Positions 1-9,365 of a DNA stretch of 43,969 bases are shown one piece after another; within the stretch, counting starts at the first letter, position 1; every line of letters begins with the position of its first letter. This DNA comes from Actinomycetes bacterium (lineage in GTDB: Bacteria > Actinomycetota > Acidimicrobiia > Acidimicrobiales > RAAP-2). Location: contig JAJZVL010000021.1 in NCBI GenBank assembly GCA_021845725.1, positions 1 to 43,969 on the forward strand. The letters are read 5' to 3'. Below the pieces are notes generated by a model that saw only the letters and a program-made list of their open reading frames with translations, had not been told where the DNA came from and ran no database searches. The translations under genes were made by a program, and so were the position numbers.

Positions 1-1995
1 GGGGTCATCACCGGCAAGCTCAGCAACGGGCAGAGCTACTCGGTGACCGGCCCGCACCCGGCGAGCCAGCAGACAGTCTCGCTCATGCGCAGGGACGGGG
101 TGTCCGTCGACTACTCGAACCCGCCGTCGAACATCTGGGGAAGCCTGCTCCCCTACATCCTCTTCATCGGCATCGCCATCGTGCTGATGGTCTTCATCAG
201 CCGTCAGGCGCGAGGCCAGATGTCCGGCATCATGTCGATCGGCCGTTCCAAGGCGCGACTGTTCAGCAGCGACCGCCCGAGCACCACGTTCCAAGACGTC
301 GCGGGCTACAACGGCGTCAAACAGGAGATCAGCGAAGTCGTCGACTTCCTTCGTACCCCGGCGCGCTTTCGCGACATCGGGGCAAAGATCCCCAAGGGCG
401 TCCTCCTGGTCGGACCCCCGGGAACCGGAAAGACGCTCCTCGCGCGGGCCGTCGCGGGGGAGGCCGGCGTCCCGTTCCTCTCGGTCAGCGGGTCGGACTT
501 CATGGAGATGTTCGTCGGCGTCGGCGCGAGCCGGGTGCGTGACCTGTTCCAGACGGCACGCAAGCAGGCGCCCGCCATCATCTTCGTCGACGAGATCGAC
601 TCCATCGGCCGCAAGCGCGGGGCAGGCCTCGGCGGCGGGCACGACGAGCGGGAGCAGACGCTCAACCAGATGCTGAGCGAGATGGACGGGTTCGATCCGG
701 CCGAGGGCGTGGTGATCATCGCAGCGACCAACCGGCCCGACATCCTCGATCCCGCATTGCTGCGACCCGGACGCTTCGACCGCCAGATCGTGGTCCCCCT
801 GCCCGACCTCGACGAGCGCCTCCCAATCTTGCAGGTGCACTGCCGGGGAAAGCGGATCGGACCGGACGTCGACCTCGACCTGGTCGCCCGAGGCACGCCG
901 GGCATGAGTGGCGCCGACCTCGCCAACCTCGTCAACGAGGCCGCTCTGCACGCGGTACGACGCGGCAGCCCGACGATCGAGATGGTCGACTTCGAGTCCT
1001 CACGCGACCGCGTGCTCATGGGGCAGCGCCGCGAGAGCCTCGTCCTCTCCGACGAAGAGAAGGAGCGCGTCGCGTACCACGAAGGCGGCCACGCGGTGCT
1101 TGCGTACGTGCTCGAGCACGCCGACCCCGTGCACAAGGTCACCATCCTGCCGACCGGCATGGCACTCGGCGTGACCATGCAGCTTCCGGTGGAGGAGCGC
1201 CACATCCATCCGCGAGCCGACATCGAGGACTCCCTCTGCGTGCGCATGGGGGGCAGGGTCGCCGAGATGCTCGTCTACGGCGACCTGTCGACCGGTGCGG
1301 CGAACGATCTCGTGGGCAACACCGAGCTCGCCCGCAAGATGGTCCGGGAATGGGGCATGAGCGAAGAGATCGGCCCCATGGCATGGGGTTCCCAAGGACA
1401 GGTCTTCCTCGGCGAGGACCTGATGCACACCCGCGACTACTCGGAGGACACCAGCCGGGTCATCGACGACGAGGTAGAGCGGATCCTGCGCACCCAGGAG
1501 GAGCGCGCGATGGAGCTCCTCACCCGTCACCGCGGTGGGCTCGACAACGTTGCTCATGCCCTCCTCGAGCAGGAGAGCATCGACGGTGCCGAGGTGTCCC
1601 GCCTCGTTGACGCGGCGTACGGCGGCCCTGTCCATACCGACGGGGCCAAGGCGACCACGGTCAAGTTCGACGTGAACGGGGCGAAGTCGAACGGCACCAA
1701 CGGGTCGAACGGTGCCAGCGGGTCGAACGGGCGCCAGCCTTCGGCGCTGCCATCCGCTGGGCCCGACGTCGAGACCGTGCCCTCGCAGCGGGACCGATCG
1801 TCGGCGGGCATCCCCCTACGCGGTCCGCAAGCCCCCCCGGAGGGATGGCCACCTCCATGGCCACAGGCTCCCGGCTGGAACCCGCCGCCCGCGTACCCGA
1901 CGCCGCCCGCGTACCCGACGCCGCCTCCAGGGCCGAATGCCACACAGGGAAGGGCTCCCGAGGAGCCTGGCGACCACCCCGAGCTCCCGTCGTAG
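1..1995 (+). CDS. ftsH: ATP-dependent zinc metalloprotease FtsH, 5' end cut by window
   Basis: Membrane-anchored AAA+ protease that degrades misfolded or short-lived membrane and cytosolic proteins. The frame is open to base 1, so the true start lies upstream. The first residues belong to the extracytoplasmic N-terminal domain, followed by a transmembrane segment (about bases 150-205, rich in I/L/V). Visible signatures are Walker A GPPGTGKT (412-435), the DEID Walker B region (about 589-600), the second region of homology ending in LRPGRFDRQ, and the zinc motif HEGGH (1078-1092), so ATPase and peptidase centres both look intact. The C-terminal roughly 110 residues are low complexity: an N/G/S-rich stretch, then a Pro/Tyr-rich tail with a repeated AYPTPP unit. 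That tail goes beyond the catalytic core and is probably disordered. It is followed by a convergent minus-strand gene. Confidence 0.97.
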   Translation, partial: GVITGKLSNGQSYSVTGPHPASQQTVSLMRRDGVSVDYSNPPSNIWGSLLPYILFIGIAIVLMVFISRQARGQMSGIMSIGRSKARLFSSDRPSTTFQDVAGYNGVKQEISEVVDFLRTPARFRDIGAKIPKGVLLVGPPGTGKTLLARAVAGEAGVPFLSVSGSDFMEMFVGVGASRVRDLFQTARKQAPAIIFVDEIDSIGRKRGAGLGGGHDEREQTLNQMLSEMDGFDPAEGVVIIAATNRPDILDPALLRPGRFDRQIVVPLPDLDERLPILQVHCRGKRIGPDVDLDLVARGTPGMSGADLANLVNEAALHAVRRGSPTIEMVDFESSRDRVLMGQRRESLVLSDEEKERVAYHEGGHAVLAYVLEHADPVHKVTILPTGMALGVTMQLPVEERHIHPRADIEDSLCVRMGGRVAEMLVYGDLSTGAANDLVGNTELARKMVREWGMSEEIGPMAWGSQGQVFLGEDLMHTRDYSEDTSRVIDDEVERILRTQEERAMELLTRHRGGLDNVAHALLEQESIDGAEVSRLVDAAYGGPVHTDGAKATTVKFDVNGAKSNGTNGSNGASGSNGRQPSALPSAGPDVETVPSQRDRSSAGIPLRGPQAPPEGWPPPWPQAPGWNPPPAYPTPPAYPTPPPGPNATQGRAPEEPGDHPELPS

Positions 1996-2040
1996 ATCGC
2001 TCCTCGCGCTCGTCGCGGCATCCGCCGCCACTCGTTCCCC

Positions 2041-3519
2041 TCAGCGCAGCGGCACCGCAGGGATCCCGACCACCCCGACGACGCCACCGGGCGACGCATC
2101 GCCCATGACCGCGACCGGGCGGCCTGCACGCACAACGGCGAGCCCCGCCGGCATGGCGAGCGTCGTACGTGCCATGGCCGGCAGCCGGAGCTCCCGCACG
2201 TGCGAGGTGCCCGACGTCGTGCTCGACCCCGACCACCACGTCACCTCGACACGCACCGGGTGCCGGGACGGGTTGTCCACCACGAGGCTCGACCGTGTCG
2301 AAGGAGCCGCCGTGCGCACCTGCGCGGCCAACGCCGACCCGGCCGGCTGTGCAAGGCCGGGGACGCTTGCGACCATCCACTGGTGCGCCGCGCTCGTCTC
2401 CAGCCATGTCGCGGCAATGTCGTTGGCCCACCACGGCGCAGGGCCGAGGCGACCACCGCTTGCCAACCGGGCAACGACCACGCCGCGCCCGGTCGCCCGC
2501 ACCTCGACGGTGTAGGGCTCCTGGGTGGCGATCCTCAGCTCTTCACTCGTGACCAAGGTCCACACGCTCTGGGGCCCGAGCTCCTGGGTGAACGGCTGCA
2601 CCGGGCCGGCGGGGAGCCGCACCTCGACGACCGCCCTCTCCTGCTGATTCGACGGGTTGAAGACCGTCAGCTCCGACGTACCTCCCGAGGCGTCCTCCAC
2701 GTTCGGCAGGACCCAGCGTGGAGAAGCCGCCGGTGCACCGAGAGTCAGCGCGACCCCTTCACCTCCACCCGATCCGTAGCTCTGGAGCTCGCCGGCGACG
2801 ACCGCCCCAGAGCGCGCCACGACGACGGCCGCAACCGAGCCTTGGTTCTGGACGTAGGCGCCGACTGTCAGCACACGGAGCGACCCTGGCTCGATGACGA
2901 TGCCCTGGAAGGGCGCAGGCGCTACGGATCCCGATGCAGTCACGAACGAAAGGTCGACGACGGCCAGGTCGTGCATGGGGTTGGACACGGTGACGTCGAG
3001 CGTGCTCCCGCCACGGGTGGAGCCGGTTGCGAAGTACCAGCGCGTCGAGACCTCGGACGCGCACTGCGCGACAGCACGCCCGGCGCGACCGTCCACCAGC
3101 TCCGTCGCGCTGACTGCCCCGCCCGCCACCTCTACCCGGCTTGCGAGCCACACGCCGTGGACGAGGCGCCCTGGCGATACCGCGGTCTCCGAATGCGGCT
3201 CGAGCCTCAAGGTGCCCTGACCTTGCGTCCCGCCTGCGTCCACGGCCTGCACGTGGACCCACACCGCTCGTCGCGCCACGTTCGTAAGAAGGAGCTGCGT
3301 CATCGCACCAGCGCGCTCTGGGCTCGCGGGGCAGTACCAGCTGGACGACGTGGATGCTGCCGGTGCGGCTTCAGCCGCGAGCATCGAAGGCTGCAGCGCC
3401 GTCGCTGGACCCCGCCGCGCCGCGACAGTCCCGAGAACGGCCCCGCCGGCGGTCGCACCCGCGAGCAAGGCGACCGCGGCGAGCCGCCGCCCACCAATCC
3501 CTCGGACGGCGCGGGTCAC
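2041..3519 (-). CDS. DUF5719-like exported envelope protein
   Basis: Predicted 492-residue exported or membrane-anchored protein. The N-terminus has a basic cluster (RGIGGRR) followed by an Ala/Val/Gly-rich hydrophobic segment (about residues 11-33), like a signal peptide or anchor. The rest is a long beta-rich region of repeated Ig-like strands with no catalytic motif I can see. Composition and position next to a giant GT2 glycosyltransferase match the actinobacterial DUF5719 family, whose function is unknown. The GTG start overlaps the stop codon of the upstream glycosyltransferase (GTGA at 3516-3519), so the two are probably translationally coupled and act together at the cell envelope. 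The family assignment is from general resemblance, not a search. Confidence 0.7.
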   Translation of the reverse strand: MTRAVRGIGGRRLAAVALLAGATAGGAVLGTVAARRGPATALQPSMLAAEAAPAASTSSSWYCPASPERAGAMTQLLLTNVARRAVWVHVQAVDAGGTQGQGTLRLEPHSETAVSPGRLVHGVWLASRVEVAGGAVSATELVDGRAGRAVAQCASEVSTRWYFATGSTRGGSTLDVTVSNPMHDLAVVDLSFVTASGSVAPAPFQGIVIEPGSLRVLTVGAYVQNQGSVAAVVVARSGAVVAGELQSYGSGGGEGVALTLGAPAASPRWVLPNVEDASGGTSELTVFNPSNQQERAVVEVRLPAGPVQPFTQELGPQSVWTLVTSEELRIATQEPYTVEVRATGRGVVVARLASGGRLGPAPWWANDIAATWLETSAAHQWMVASVPGLAQPAGSALAAQVRTAAPSTRSSLVVDNPSRHPVRVEVTWWSGSSTTSGTSHVRELRLPAMARTTLAMPAGLAVVRAGRPVAVMGDASPGGVVGVVGIPAVPLR

Positions 3520-6500
3520 GCCTCGCTCCGTGATCCCGGTGCACCCCGACCCGAGGCGAGGGTTTCTTCGCCCACCGCCGGGGTGCCCACCGCCGGGGTG
3601 CCAACGAGCTCGGGCACGTCGAGCGCGGGCGTCGAGCGCTCTCCGATCGCCAGACCACCGGCTCCAGTACGCTCAGGCTCCTGGGCGACGTGCCGGCGGC
3701 GCTCACGCCGCGCTCTTCGGGCTCGGACGAAGGGGTGCCACCACCAGTCGAGCCACCGGCGCCGCCCGAGGAGCGCCGCGGCCGCGACCAGCCACGCACA
3801 GAGCTCTGCGGCGGCCCCCAGCGGGTCGAGGACCCCGGCAGCGCCGGCGTCGCCTCTTGCCACGACCGCCGACGCGGGGGCAGCTGAGGACCCGACCACG
3901 GTGTCCTCGAAGACCCTCAGACCACTGGTGCTGACCGGGACTGTGCGGAGATCCTCTTGACGCGAGAGTGCGGCAACGAGGCCGGCAGGCACGGCGGATG
4001 TGGGCGCCACAGCTGTGCCCGGCGCCCGCGGCGCGAACGCGGTGAGCACGACCACGTAGCGGACGCGTGCGGCAGCAAGCACCCGGCCGAGCTGGACCGT
4101 CTCACCACCCATCGCGACACGCAGCGCCTCAGCCAATCGGCCTGCAGGTCCTGGTGATGCCGGCGGCCAGACATCCAGAAGGGTCGGGGGACCGTCGCTC
4201 GACGTCGCATAGGCGAGGCCGGGGCCGACCGACCATCCCCCCGAGGGAAGGACCCGGGGGTCGCTCAGCCACAGCACCCGGTAGCCGGGAGACCTCGGGG
4301 ATGCGACCGGAAGGGCGACGGCAGCCCGGTAGCCCGACGAGGGGAGCCCCCACCTGCCACCGGCTGCCTCGGCGACCACGGGGAGCACGCCCAGGGCGAT
4401 CGCGCCGATCGACAGAGCAGCCACACCCTGACGCCATCCGAACCCGTACCCGGCGAGGTCGCGCTCGAATGCGGCAACACTGAGGCCGATGCCAGCCGCC
4501 ACCGCGACCGCGGCCGGCGCGAGAAGCACGTCCACGGACGGGGCGAACGGCACCGCCCATCCTTTCTCGGCGACGAGTGCGAGGAACCACGCCGGCAGCG
4601 CGATCGCCCACATGCGGACGGCCCACGCCAGACGAGGGCCGCGTGCCAGCAGCAGCGCGGGGAGCGCGGCGGCAACGAGGAGCCATCCGAACGGGGAGCC
4701 GCCGACGGGCCCGACGGCCATGCGCAGCAGCCCCCCCCAGCCAGGCGCCGACGCGCCCGAGCCGGCGAGGCCGAGGGTGCCGAAGGCTGCGCCTCCCGCC
4801 ATCAGCGTCGCGACCACCCACGGCGCGCACAGGACGGCGGCGACCAGCGTTCCCCCGCCGGCAGCGGTGAGAGCGCGCGCCCCTCGGCGTGCGCCGCCGG
4901 TGGCGAGCGATCCAGCCGAGATCCCGAGCCCCGCGACCAGGACGACGACGACCATCGCAGGCGCGAACGACATCGCGACCGCCTCGATCACGCCGAGCGC
5001 GAGCACGCTGCCGACGAGGGAACTGCGCCATGACCAGGAGGCCGACGCCGCCGAGTCCCCGACCGCCAGGGTGGACCCCGGTACGGTGGGACCGGCCGTG
5101 GACGTGGCGAAGGGGGACGTGGCGAAGGGTTCGAGCCCCGAAGCCTTCGCCAGCGCCAGAACGACCCACGGCGTCGCCGCATACGCCACGAGACCGTCCC
5201 AGCGACCGCGTGCCAGCGCGTCGACCGCGAGAGGCAGCGCAAGGTACGCGATCGTCGCGACGAGCCGGGCGCGCGCGGAACCGAAGGGCCGCACGAGGCG
5301 AGACATCCCCCACGCCCCCACCGGGACACATCCGAGCACGACGACCTGCTGGAGCAGACCGCTGCGCCCGAAGAGCACGGTGCCCGCGATGGCGAGGAAG
5401 CCGAACGCCGGGCTCGACGGCGCGTGGGAGCCGGTGCCCGCCGGCTGCCACGACGAGACGAACTGGTGCCACAGCGCCGTCCAGCTCGGGAACGCTGCGA
5501 ACTGCCCGATGAGCGGCATCCTCGCCCCGAGGAGGCCGCGCGAGCCGACAACGAGCACAGCGGCAGCGACGACCCCGACTGCGAGGCGCGAGCGGCGCGA
5601 CGTGAGCAAGCCTGCCCTCGCCGGATCACGTGGCGTCGTGCCCCGGCTGTCCGCGTCGCCGGGGCGATCGACCTCGGCCTCGTCGGCGAACCCACGCTCC
5701 CCCGAGTCGGCGGCGCCCCGTCTGCCGGGCGGAGCCACGTGGGCGCCGTGCGCGACGTCGACGCCTTGGTGGGTGAGCCGCGACAGGTACGTGGAGAGGC
5801 GCGCGCTCCCCCGCACCTGCAAGCTCCTGACCTCGGCGTCACCGAGCACCCGCAGCGATGCGAGTGCCGAGCGCCGTCGCCGCAGGTCCTTGCGCCGCGC
5901 GAGGTTCCAACGCCAGGCATGCAGCACTGCGCGTGCCCTGGGCCGGTCACCGACGAGGGTCGCGACAAGGACCTCGCCAAAGGCGAGCGCGAACGCCTGG
6001 GGCACGACCCGCAGAAGGTGTGGCCACGAGTAGCAGGTGAGCACGGTCGCGAGCTCGTGACGCCGCTGGAGGGCCTGTAGGGACGGTGCATCGGACGGCG
6101 GGGGTGGCCGCCGGCCGGACGCGAGCAGCTCGAGGTGTCGCACCGTCGCGGCCGGTGCCACGACGACGCGCGCGCCCGCGACGTGGGCACGCCAGGAAAG
6201 GTCGAGGTCCTCCCCCATGGCGACAATGCCGCGGTCGTACCCGCCGAGTGCGCGGAACAGGTCGCCACGGACGAGGGTGAACCCCCCTGGCGCAACGAAG
6301 ACGTCGCGCACAGCGTCGTGCTGGCCGGCGTCGATCTCCCCGTCGTGCACCCTCTCGACGACCGCACCGGTCTTGTCCACCCTCTGGCCGACGTGGAGCA
6401 GGGCCCTCGGGTCGTCCCAGTGGAGCATCTTCGGACAGACGACCCCGGCATTCGACCGGAACGACTCCTCGACCATGAGGTGGGTGGCATCGGGAGCCGG

Positions 6501-6788
6501 GGCGCAGTCGTCGTGACAGAGGAGGAAGAAGGAGGCGCCGTCGACCATCGTGAGTGCCTCGCCGATCGCTTCGGCGAGGCCGCCGCCGTCGGGCAGCCGA
6601 CGCACGAACGCCTCAGGCAGGTAGCGCGCGACCGTCTCCGTCGGGTCCACGGTCCCGCCCGAGACCAGCACGAGCACCGAGAGGTTGTCGTAGTCCTGCG
6701 CGGCGAGCGAGCGGAGAACGTCGTCGAACCAGGGACCGGGGTCCGTCGTCACGACGACCGCCACAACCGACGGGGCGCGCGCCCTCAT
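3516..6788 (-). CDS. Large GT2 glycosyltransferase with multi-pass membrane domain
   Basis: About 1090 residues. The N-terminal ~250 residues form a family 2 glycosyltransferase (GT-A): an AVVVTTDPGPW start, a CHDD acidic motif for metal and nucleotide-sugar binding, a GGYD segment, and an MGEDLDLSWR motif typical of GT2 enzymes. The C-terminal two thirds contain many hydrophobic helices and resemble polyprenol-dependent envelope glycosyltransferases. The likely role is assembly of a cell-wall or surface polysaccharide. I choose the ATG at 6788 rather than 6806 because an AAGGAGGGG Shine-Dalgarno sequence sits just upstream of 6788, inside the longer frame. There are short in-frame duplications (FATSPFATS; VGTPAVGTPAVG), probably slippage. 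Substrate cannot be told from sequence. Confidence 0.85.
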   Translation of the reverse strand: MRARAPSVVAVVVTTDPGPWFDDVLRSLAAQDYDNLSVLVLVSGGTVDPTETVARYLPEAFVRRLPDGGGLAEAIGEALTMVDGASFFLLCHDDCAPAPDATHLMVEESFRSNAGVVCPKMLHWDDPRALLHVGQRVDKTGAVVERVHDGEIDAGQHDAVRDVFVAPGGFTLVRGDLFRALGGYDRGIVAMGEDLDLSWRAHVAGARVVVAPAATVRHLELLASGRRPPPPSDAPSLQALQRRHELATVLTCYSWPHLLRVVPQAFALAFGEVLVATLVGDRPRARAVLHAWRWNLARRKDLRRRRSALASLRVLGDAEVRSLQVRGSARLSTYLSRLTHQGVDVAHGAHVAPPGRRGAADSGERGFADEAEVDRPGDADSRGTTPRDPARAGLLTSRRSRLAVGVVAAAVLVVGSRGLLGARMPLIGQFAAFPSWTALWHQFVSSWQPAGTGSHAPSSPAFGFLAIAGTVLFGRSGLLQQVVVLGCVPVGAWGMSRLVRPFGSARARLVATIAYLALPLAVDALARGRWDGLVAYAATPWVVLALAKASGLEPFATSPFATSTAGPTVPGSTLAVGDSAASASWSWRSSLVGSVLALGVIEAVAMSFAPAMVVVVLVAGLGISAGSLATGGARRGARALTAAGGGTLVAAVLCAPWVVATLMAGGAAFGTLGLAGSGASAPGWGGLLRMAVGPVGGSPFGWLLVAAALPALLLARGPRLAWAVRMWAIALPAWFLALVAEKGWAVPFAPSVDVLLAPAAVAVAAGIGLSVAAFERDLAGYGFGWRQGVAALSIGAIALGVLPVVAEAAGGRWGLPSSGYRAAVALPVASPRSPGYRVLWLSDPRVLPSGGWSVGPGLAYATSSDGPPTLLDVWPPASPGPAGRLAEALRVAMGGETVQLGRVLAAARVRYVVVLTAFAPRAPGTAVAPTSAVPAGLVAALSRQEDLRTVPVSTSGLRVFEDTVVGSSAAPASAVVARGDAGAAGVLDPLGAAAELCAWLVAAAALLGRRRWLDWWWHPFVRARRARRERRRHVAQEPERTGAGGLAIGERSTPALDVPELVGTPAVGTPAVGEETLASGRGAPGSRSEA

Positions 6789-6874
6789 CGCCGACCCCTC
6801 CTTCATCAGGAAAGGCAGGCTAGTCCCCGAGCGTCACCTCCGCCTTCGCCGTGCTGCGGACCCCGACCGAATGC

Positions 6875-6903
6875 TTGCAACTGTTTATCACATAGGATAC
6901 AAT
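6875..6903 (+). promoter_or_regulatory. Sigma-70-like promoter for the 6955 gene
   Basis: TTGCAA (6875-6880) and TACAAT (6898-6903) are separated by exactly 17 bases in a locally AT-rich patch. They lie 51 bases upstream of the ATG at 6955. The fit to -35/-10 consensus is good, and unusual in such GC-rich DNA. A GGAAGGAG ribosome binding site follows at about 6941-6948. Confidence 0.6.
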
Positions 6904-6954
6904 TGTTGGCTGGACGGACCCACGGTCTCGACAGCTCGATGGAAGGAGCCCTCC

Positions 6955-7314
6955 ATGGCTGAGACGAACGACACCCACGACATCACCGCCGAGCTGGTGC
7001 GCAGGGCGCGCGACGCGGCGTACGTCGCCATCGGCCTGGGAGTCCTCGGGCTCCAGCGCGCTCAGGTCGCCAGACGCGAGATCCTGCGAGAGGACCACAT
7101 CGACGAGGGGGTGGCACTGGCGCGTCAGGGGATCGCCACCGGCACCGAGCGTATGGGCGAGCTGCTGGACAGCACGCTGGCTCTCGTCTCCTCGGAGCTC
7201 GCCCCGCTGGGCCGGCAGCTGCCCGAGCCCGCTCGGGGCCTCGCCTCCAAGGCATGCGCCGGTCTCACGGCGCTCGGCGAGCAGCTGCGTCAGATCGTCA
7301 CTCCCGGAGGCTGA
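6955..7314 (+). CDS. Small helical protein of unknown function
   Basis: A 119-residue protein I do not recognise. Start ATG 6955 is preceded by GGAAGGAG with good spacing and by a strong promoter; an upstream in-frame ATG (6871) lies inside the promoter and is not used. The sequence is predicted alpha-helical and rich in Ala, Leu, Arg and Glu, with a mildly hydrophobic stretch AYVAIGLGVLGL (about residues 22-33). The composition resembles small surface-associated or phasin-like helical proteins, but there is no diagnostic motif. Its 3' end overlaps the convergent dehydrogenase gene by 25 bases, so the two transcripts are antisense there. Confidence 0.7.
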   Translation: MAETNDTHDITAELVRRARDAAYVAIGLGVLGLQRAQVARREILREDHIDEGVALARQGIATGTERMGELLDSTLALVSSELAPLGRQLPEPARGLASKACAGLTALGEQLRQIVTPGG

Positions 7315-8207
7315 GCAGCCTCCTCGTCGAGGTGCCGGAGCACGTCGCGCAGCGTGGCCTCGAGCGCAATGCGCGGAGCCCATCCCGTCGTCTCGAAGAG
7401 GAGTGACGGGTCGCCTCGTACGACGGGACTGTCGACCGGTCTCACGAGCTCGGGATCGGTGACCAGACGAAGCTCGACGCCGGCCAGTCCCATGAGCAGG
7501 TGCGCGATATCGGCGATCGAGACGTCGCGCCCCGAGCAGACGTTGTAGACGGTGCCGGGTGCCGCGTGCACGACGATCAGGCGGTAGGCGCGCACGACGT
7601 CTCGGACGTCGGTGAAGTCCCGCCTGGTCGTCACCGTGCCCACGGCGAGCTCCTCGCGCCCATCGCGGCGCGCGTCGAGCACACGGCGGGCGAGGGCCGG
7701 GACTGCGAAGCTCGTGGCCTGCCCGGGCCCCACATGGTTGAAGGGCCGCACGACGACGACGCGCTGCCCGTATCCACGCCACGCCTGGAGCGCAACCTGC
7801 TCCGCCGCCGCCTTCGACGCGGCATACGGCGTCACAGGGCGCAACGGAGCGCTCTCGCCGAGCGGAAGCTCCTCGGGCACGACCGAGCCGTAGACCTCCG
7901 AGGAGCTCACCACGAGCACCGTCGCCTCCGCCGCCGCGCGTCGAACCGCGTCGAGGACCGACGCGGTGCCGAGCACGTTGACGCGCAGGACTTCGAGCGG
8001 GTCTCGCCACGACTCCCCGACGTGGCTGCGAGCGGCCAGGTGGTACACCGCGTCGGGACGCGCCGCCTCGATCGCCGCCTCGATCGCCTGCTCGTCGGTG
8101 ACGTCCGTCTCGGTGTCGACGACCGTGACCTCGTCACCCTCGCTGGCGAGGTGCTCGAGGAGCCAGCGGCCGACGAAGCCCCGGCCACCGGTGACGAGTG
8201 CGCGCAC
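7290..8207 (-). CDS. NAD(P)-dependent sugar dehydratase/reductase (Rmd/GMD-like SDR)
   Basis: Extended short-chain dehydrogenase of 305 residues. Evidence is the N-terminal dinucleotide-binding motif TGGRGFVG (residues 6-13), the SSSEVYG strand carrying the active-site Ser, and the catalytic YxxxK (Y128, K132). RPFNHVGPGQ, RRDFTDVRDVVRAY and YNVCSGR are characteristic of the GDP-mannose 4,6-dehydratase / GDP-4-keto-6-deoxymannose reductase branch. The likely role is making a 6-deoxy-hexose nucleotide sugar for the glycosyltransferases encoded just upstream on the same strand. The start is an ATG at 8207, 21 bases after the end of the neighbouring GT4 gene, so it could be the last gene of that operon. 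Reductase versus dehydratase cannot be settled by eye; length favours the reductase. Confidence 0.85.
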   Translation of the reverse strand: MRALVTGGRGFVGRWLLEHLASEGDEVTVVDTETDVTDEQAIEAAIEAARPDAVYHLAARSHVGESWRDPLEVLRVNVLGTASVLDAVRRAAAEATVLVVSSSEVYGSVVPEELPLGESAPLRPVTPYAASKAAAEQVALQAWRGYGQRVVVVRPFNHVGPGQATSFAVPALARRVLDARRDGREELAVGTVTTRRDFTDVRDVVRAYRLIVVHAAPGTVYNVCSGRDVSIADIAHLLMGLAGVELRLVTDPELVRPVDSPVVRGDPSLLFETTGWAPRIALEATLRDVLRHLDEEAAQPPGVTI

Positions 8208-8228
8208 GAACGCTGACCCTACGCTCGC

Positions 8229-9365
8229 CTACAGGCCCGCAGCGACCCGGTATGCCTCGACGTGACGGTCCGCGCTCGCCTCCCAGGTGCAGGCCGCCGC
8301 GCGGGCGAACCCTTCCTCACGTCGACGGACGGCTGCCGGCCCGTCCGCATCCGACAGCACCTCGGCCAGCGCGTCGGCGAGACCTTCGGGGTCGCCGGGC
8401 GTGACAAGGGTCGCCGCATCCCCCGCGAGCTCTTCCATGGCCGTTCCCCTGGTCGTCACGAGCGGCGCGCCGCACGCAAGCGCCTCGAGCGCAGGCAGGC
8501 CGTACCCCTCGGCAAGCGAGGGGTACGCCACGACCGCCGCCATGCGCAGCAGCGCAGGGACCGCGTCGTCGGGGACGTACCCGGTCCACTTGATCCGGTC
8601 ACGGTGCCGCGACGCCCCGAGCGCATCGTCGACCGGGCCGGTCCTCCACCCGCGTCGTCCGGCGATGACCAGCACCACGTCGCGATCGTCGTCCGCGAGC
8701 AGCGAAAAGGCGCGGACGAGCGTCGGCACGTCCTTCCTCGGCTCCACCGTCCCGAGGAACAGGACGAAACGCAGTCCTGGATCGATCCCCAGCCGGCGCA
8801 ACGCCTCCTGGTCCGACCCCACTGCGGGGGGACTCGGCGAGAAGCGCAGGTGGTCGACGCCGTGGGGCGCGACGACGACCGGCACGGCCACCGAGCACGC
8901 CGTCTCCAGGTCGCGGGCAGTCGTGGCGCTCACGCAGACGAGCGCACCCGCGCGCTGCGCAGCCACACGAATCGCCCTGCGGAAGAACTGCACCTTGACC
9001 GGCTCGTGCCACTCGGGATGGTCGAAGAAGGTGCAGTCGTGGATGGTCACGACGGCGGGCACGGGACAGCGCTCGGGCATGGTGTAGTGCGGACCGTGGT
9101 GCACGTCGGGGCGGGCGCGCCGCAGCAGTGCGGGCAGGGCGAGCTGCTCCCAGGCAAGTCGGAGCGGTCTCGAGGAGGGGGCCGATGCCACCAGGTCCAT
9201 ACGTCCCACGGCAAGCCGCCTCCATCGTTCCGCGTCCGCGCGCCGCGCGACGGCGACGAGGCGCGGGTCGTCCCGCACGGCGAGCGCGGCGGCGAGCTCC
9301 AAGGTGTAGCGCCCGGCGCCTGCCGGAGACGGCGGGACGGCCGTGACGTCGAGGGTCACCCTCAT
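8229..9365 (-). CDS. GT4-family glycosyltransferase
   Basis: GT-B fold glycosyltransferase, 378 residues. It has the N-terminal glycine-rich turn AGAGRYTLEL, the FLGTVEPRKDVPTLVRAF hinge motif and the C-terminal donor-binding segment PSLAEGYGLPALEALACGAPLVTT, whose acidic pattern is the E-x7-E signature of GT4. The start is taken at 9365, where its ATG overlaps the TGA of the upstream glycosyltransferase (ATGA); the longer reading adds a non-conserved leader. It is one of three consecutive paralogous GT4 genes, which suggests stepwise assembly of one oligosaccharide. Donor and acceptor are unknown. Confidence 0.88.
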   Translation of the reverse strand: MRVTLDVTAVPPSPAGAGRYTLELAAALAVRDDPRLVAVARRADAERWRRLAVGRMDLVASAPSSRPLRLAWEQLALPALLRRARPDVHHGPHYTMPERCPVPAVVTIHDCTFFDHPEWHEPVKVQFFRRAIRVAAQRAGALVCVSATTARDLETACSVAVPVVVAPHGVDHLRFSPSPPAVGSDQEALRRLGIDPGLRFVLFLGTVEPRKDVPTLVRAFSLLADDDRDVVLVIAGRRGWRTGPVDDALGASRHRDRIKWTGYVPDDAVPALLRMAAVVAYPSLAEGYGLPALEALACGAPLVTTRGTAMEELAGDAATLVTPGDPEGLADALAEVLSDADGPAAVRRREEGFARAAACTWEASADRHVEAYRVAAGL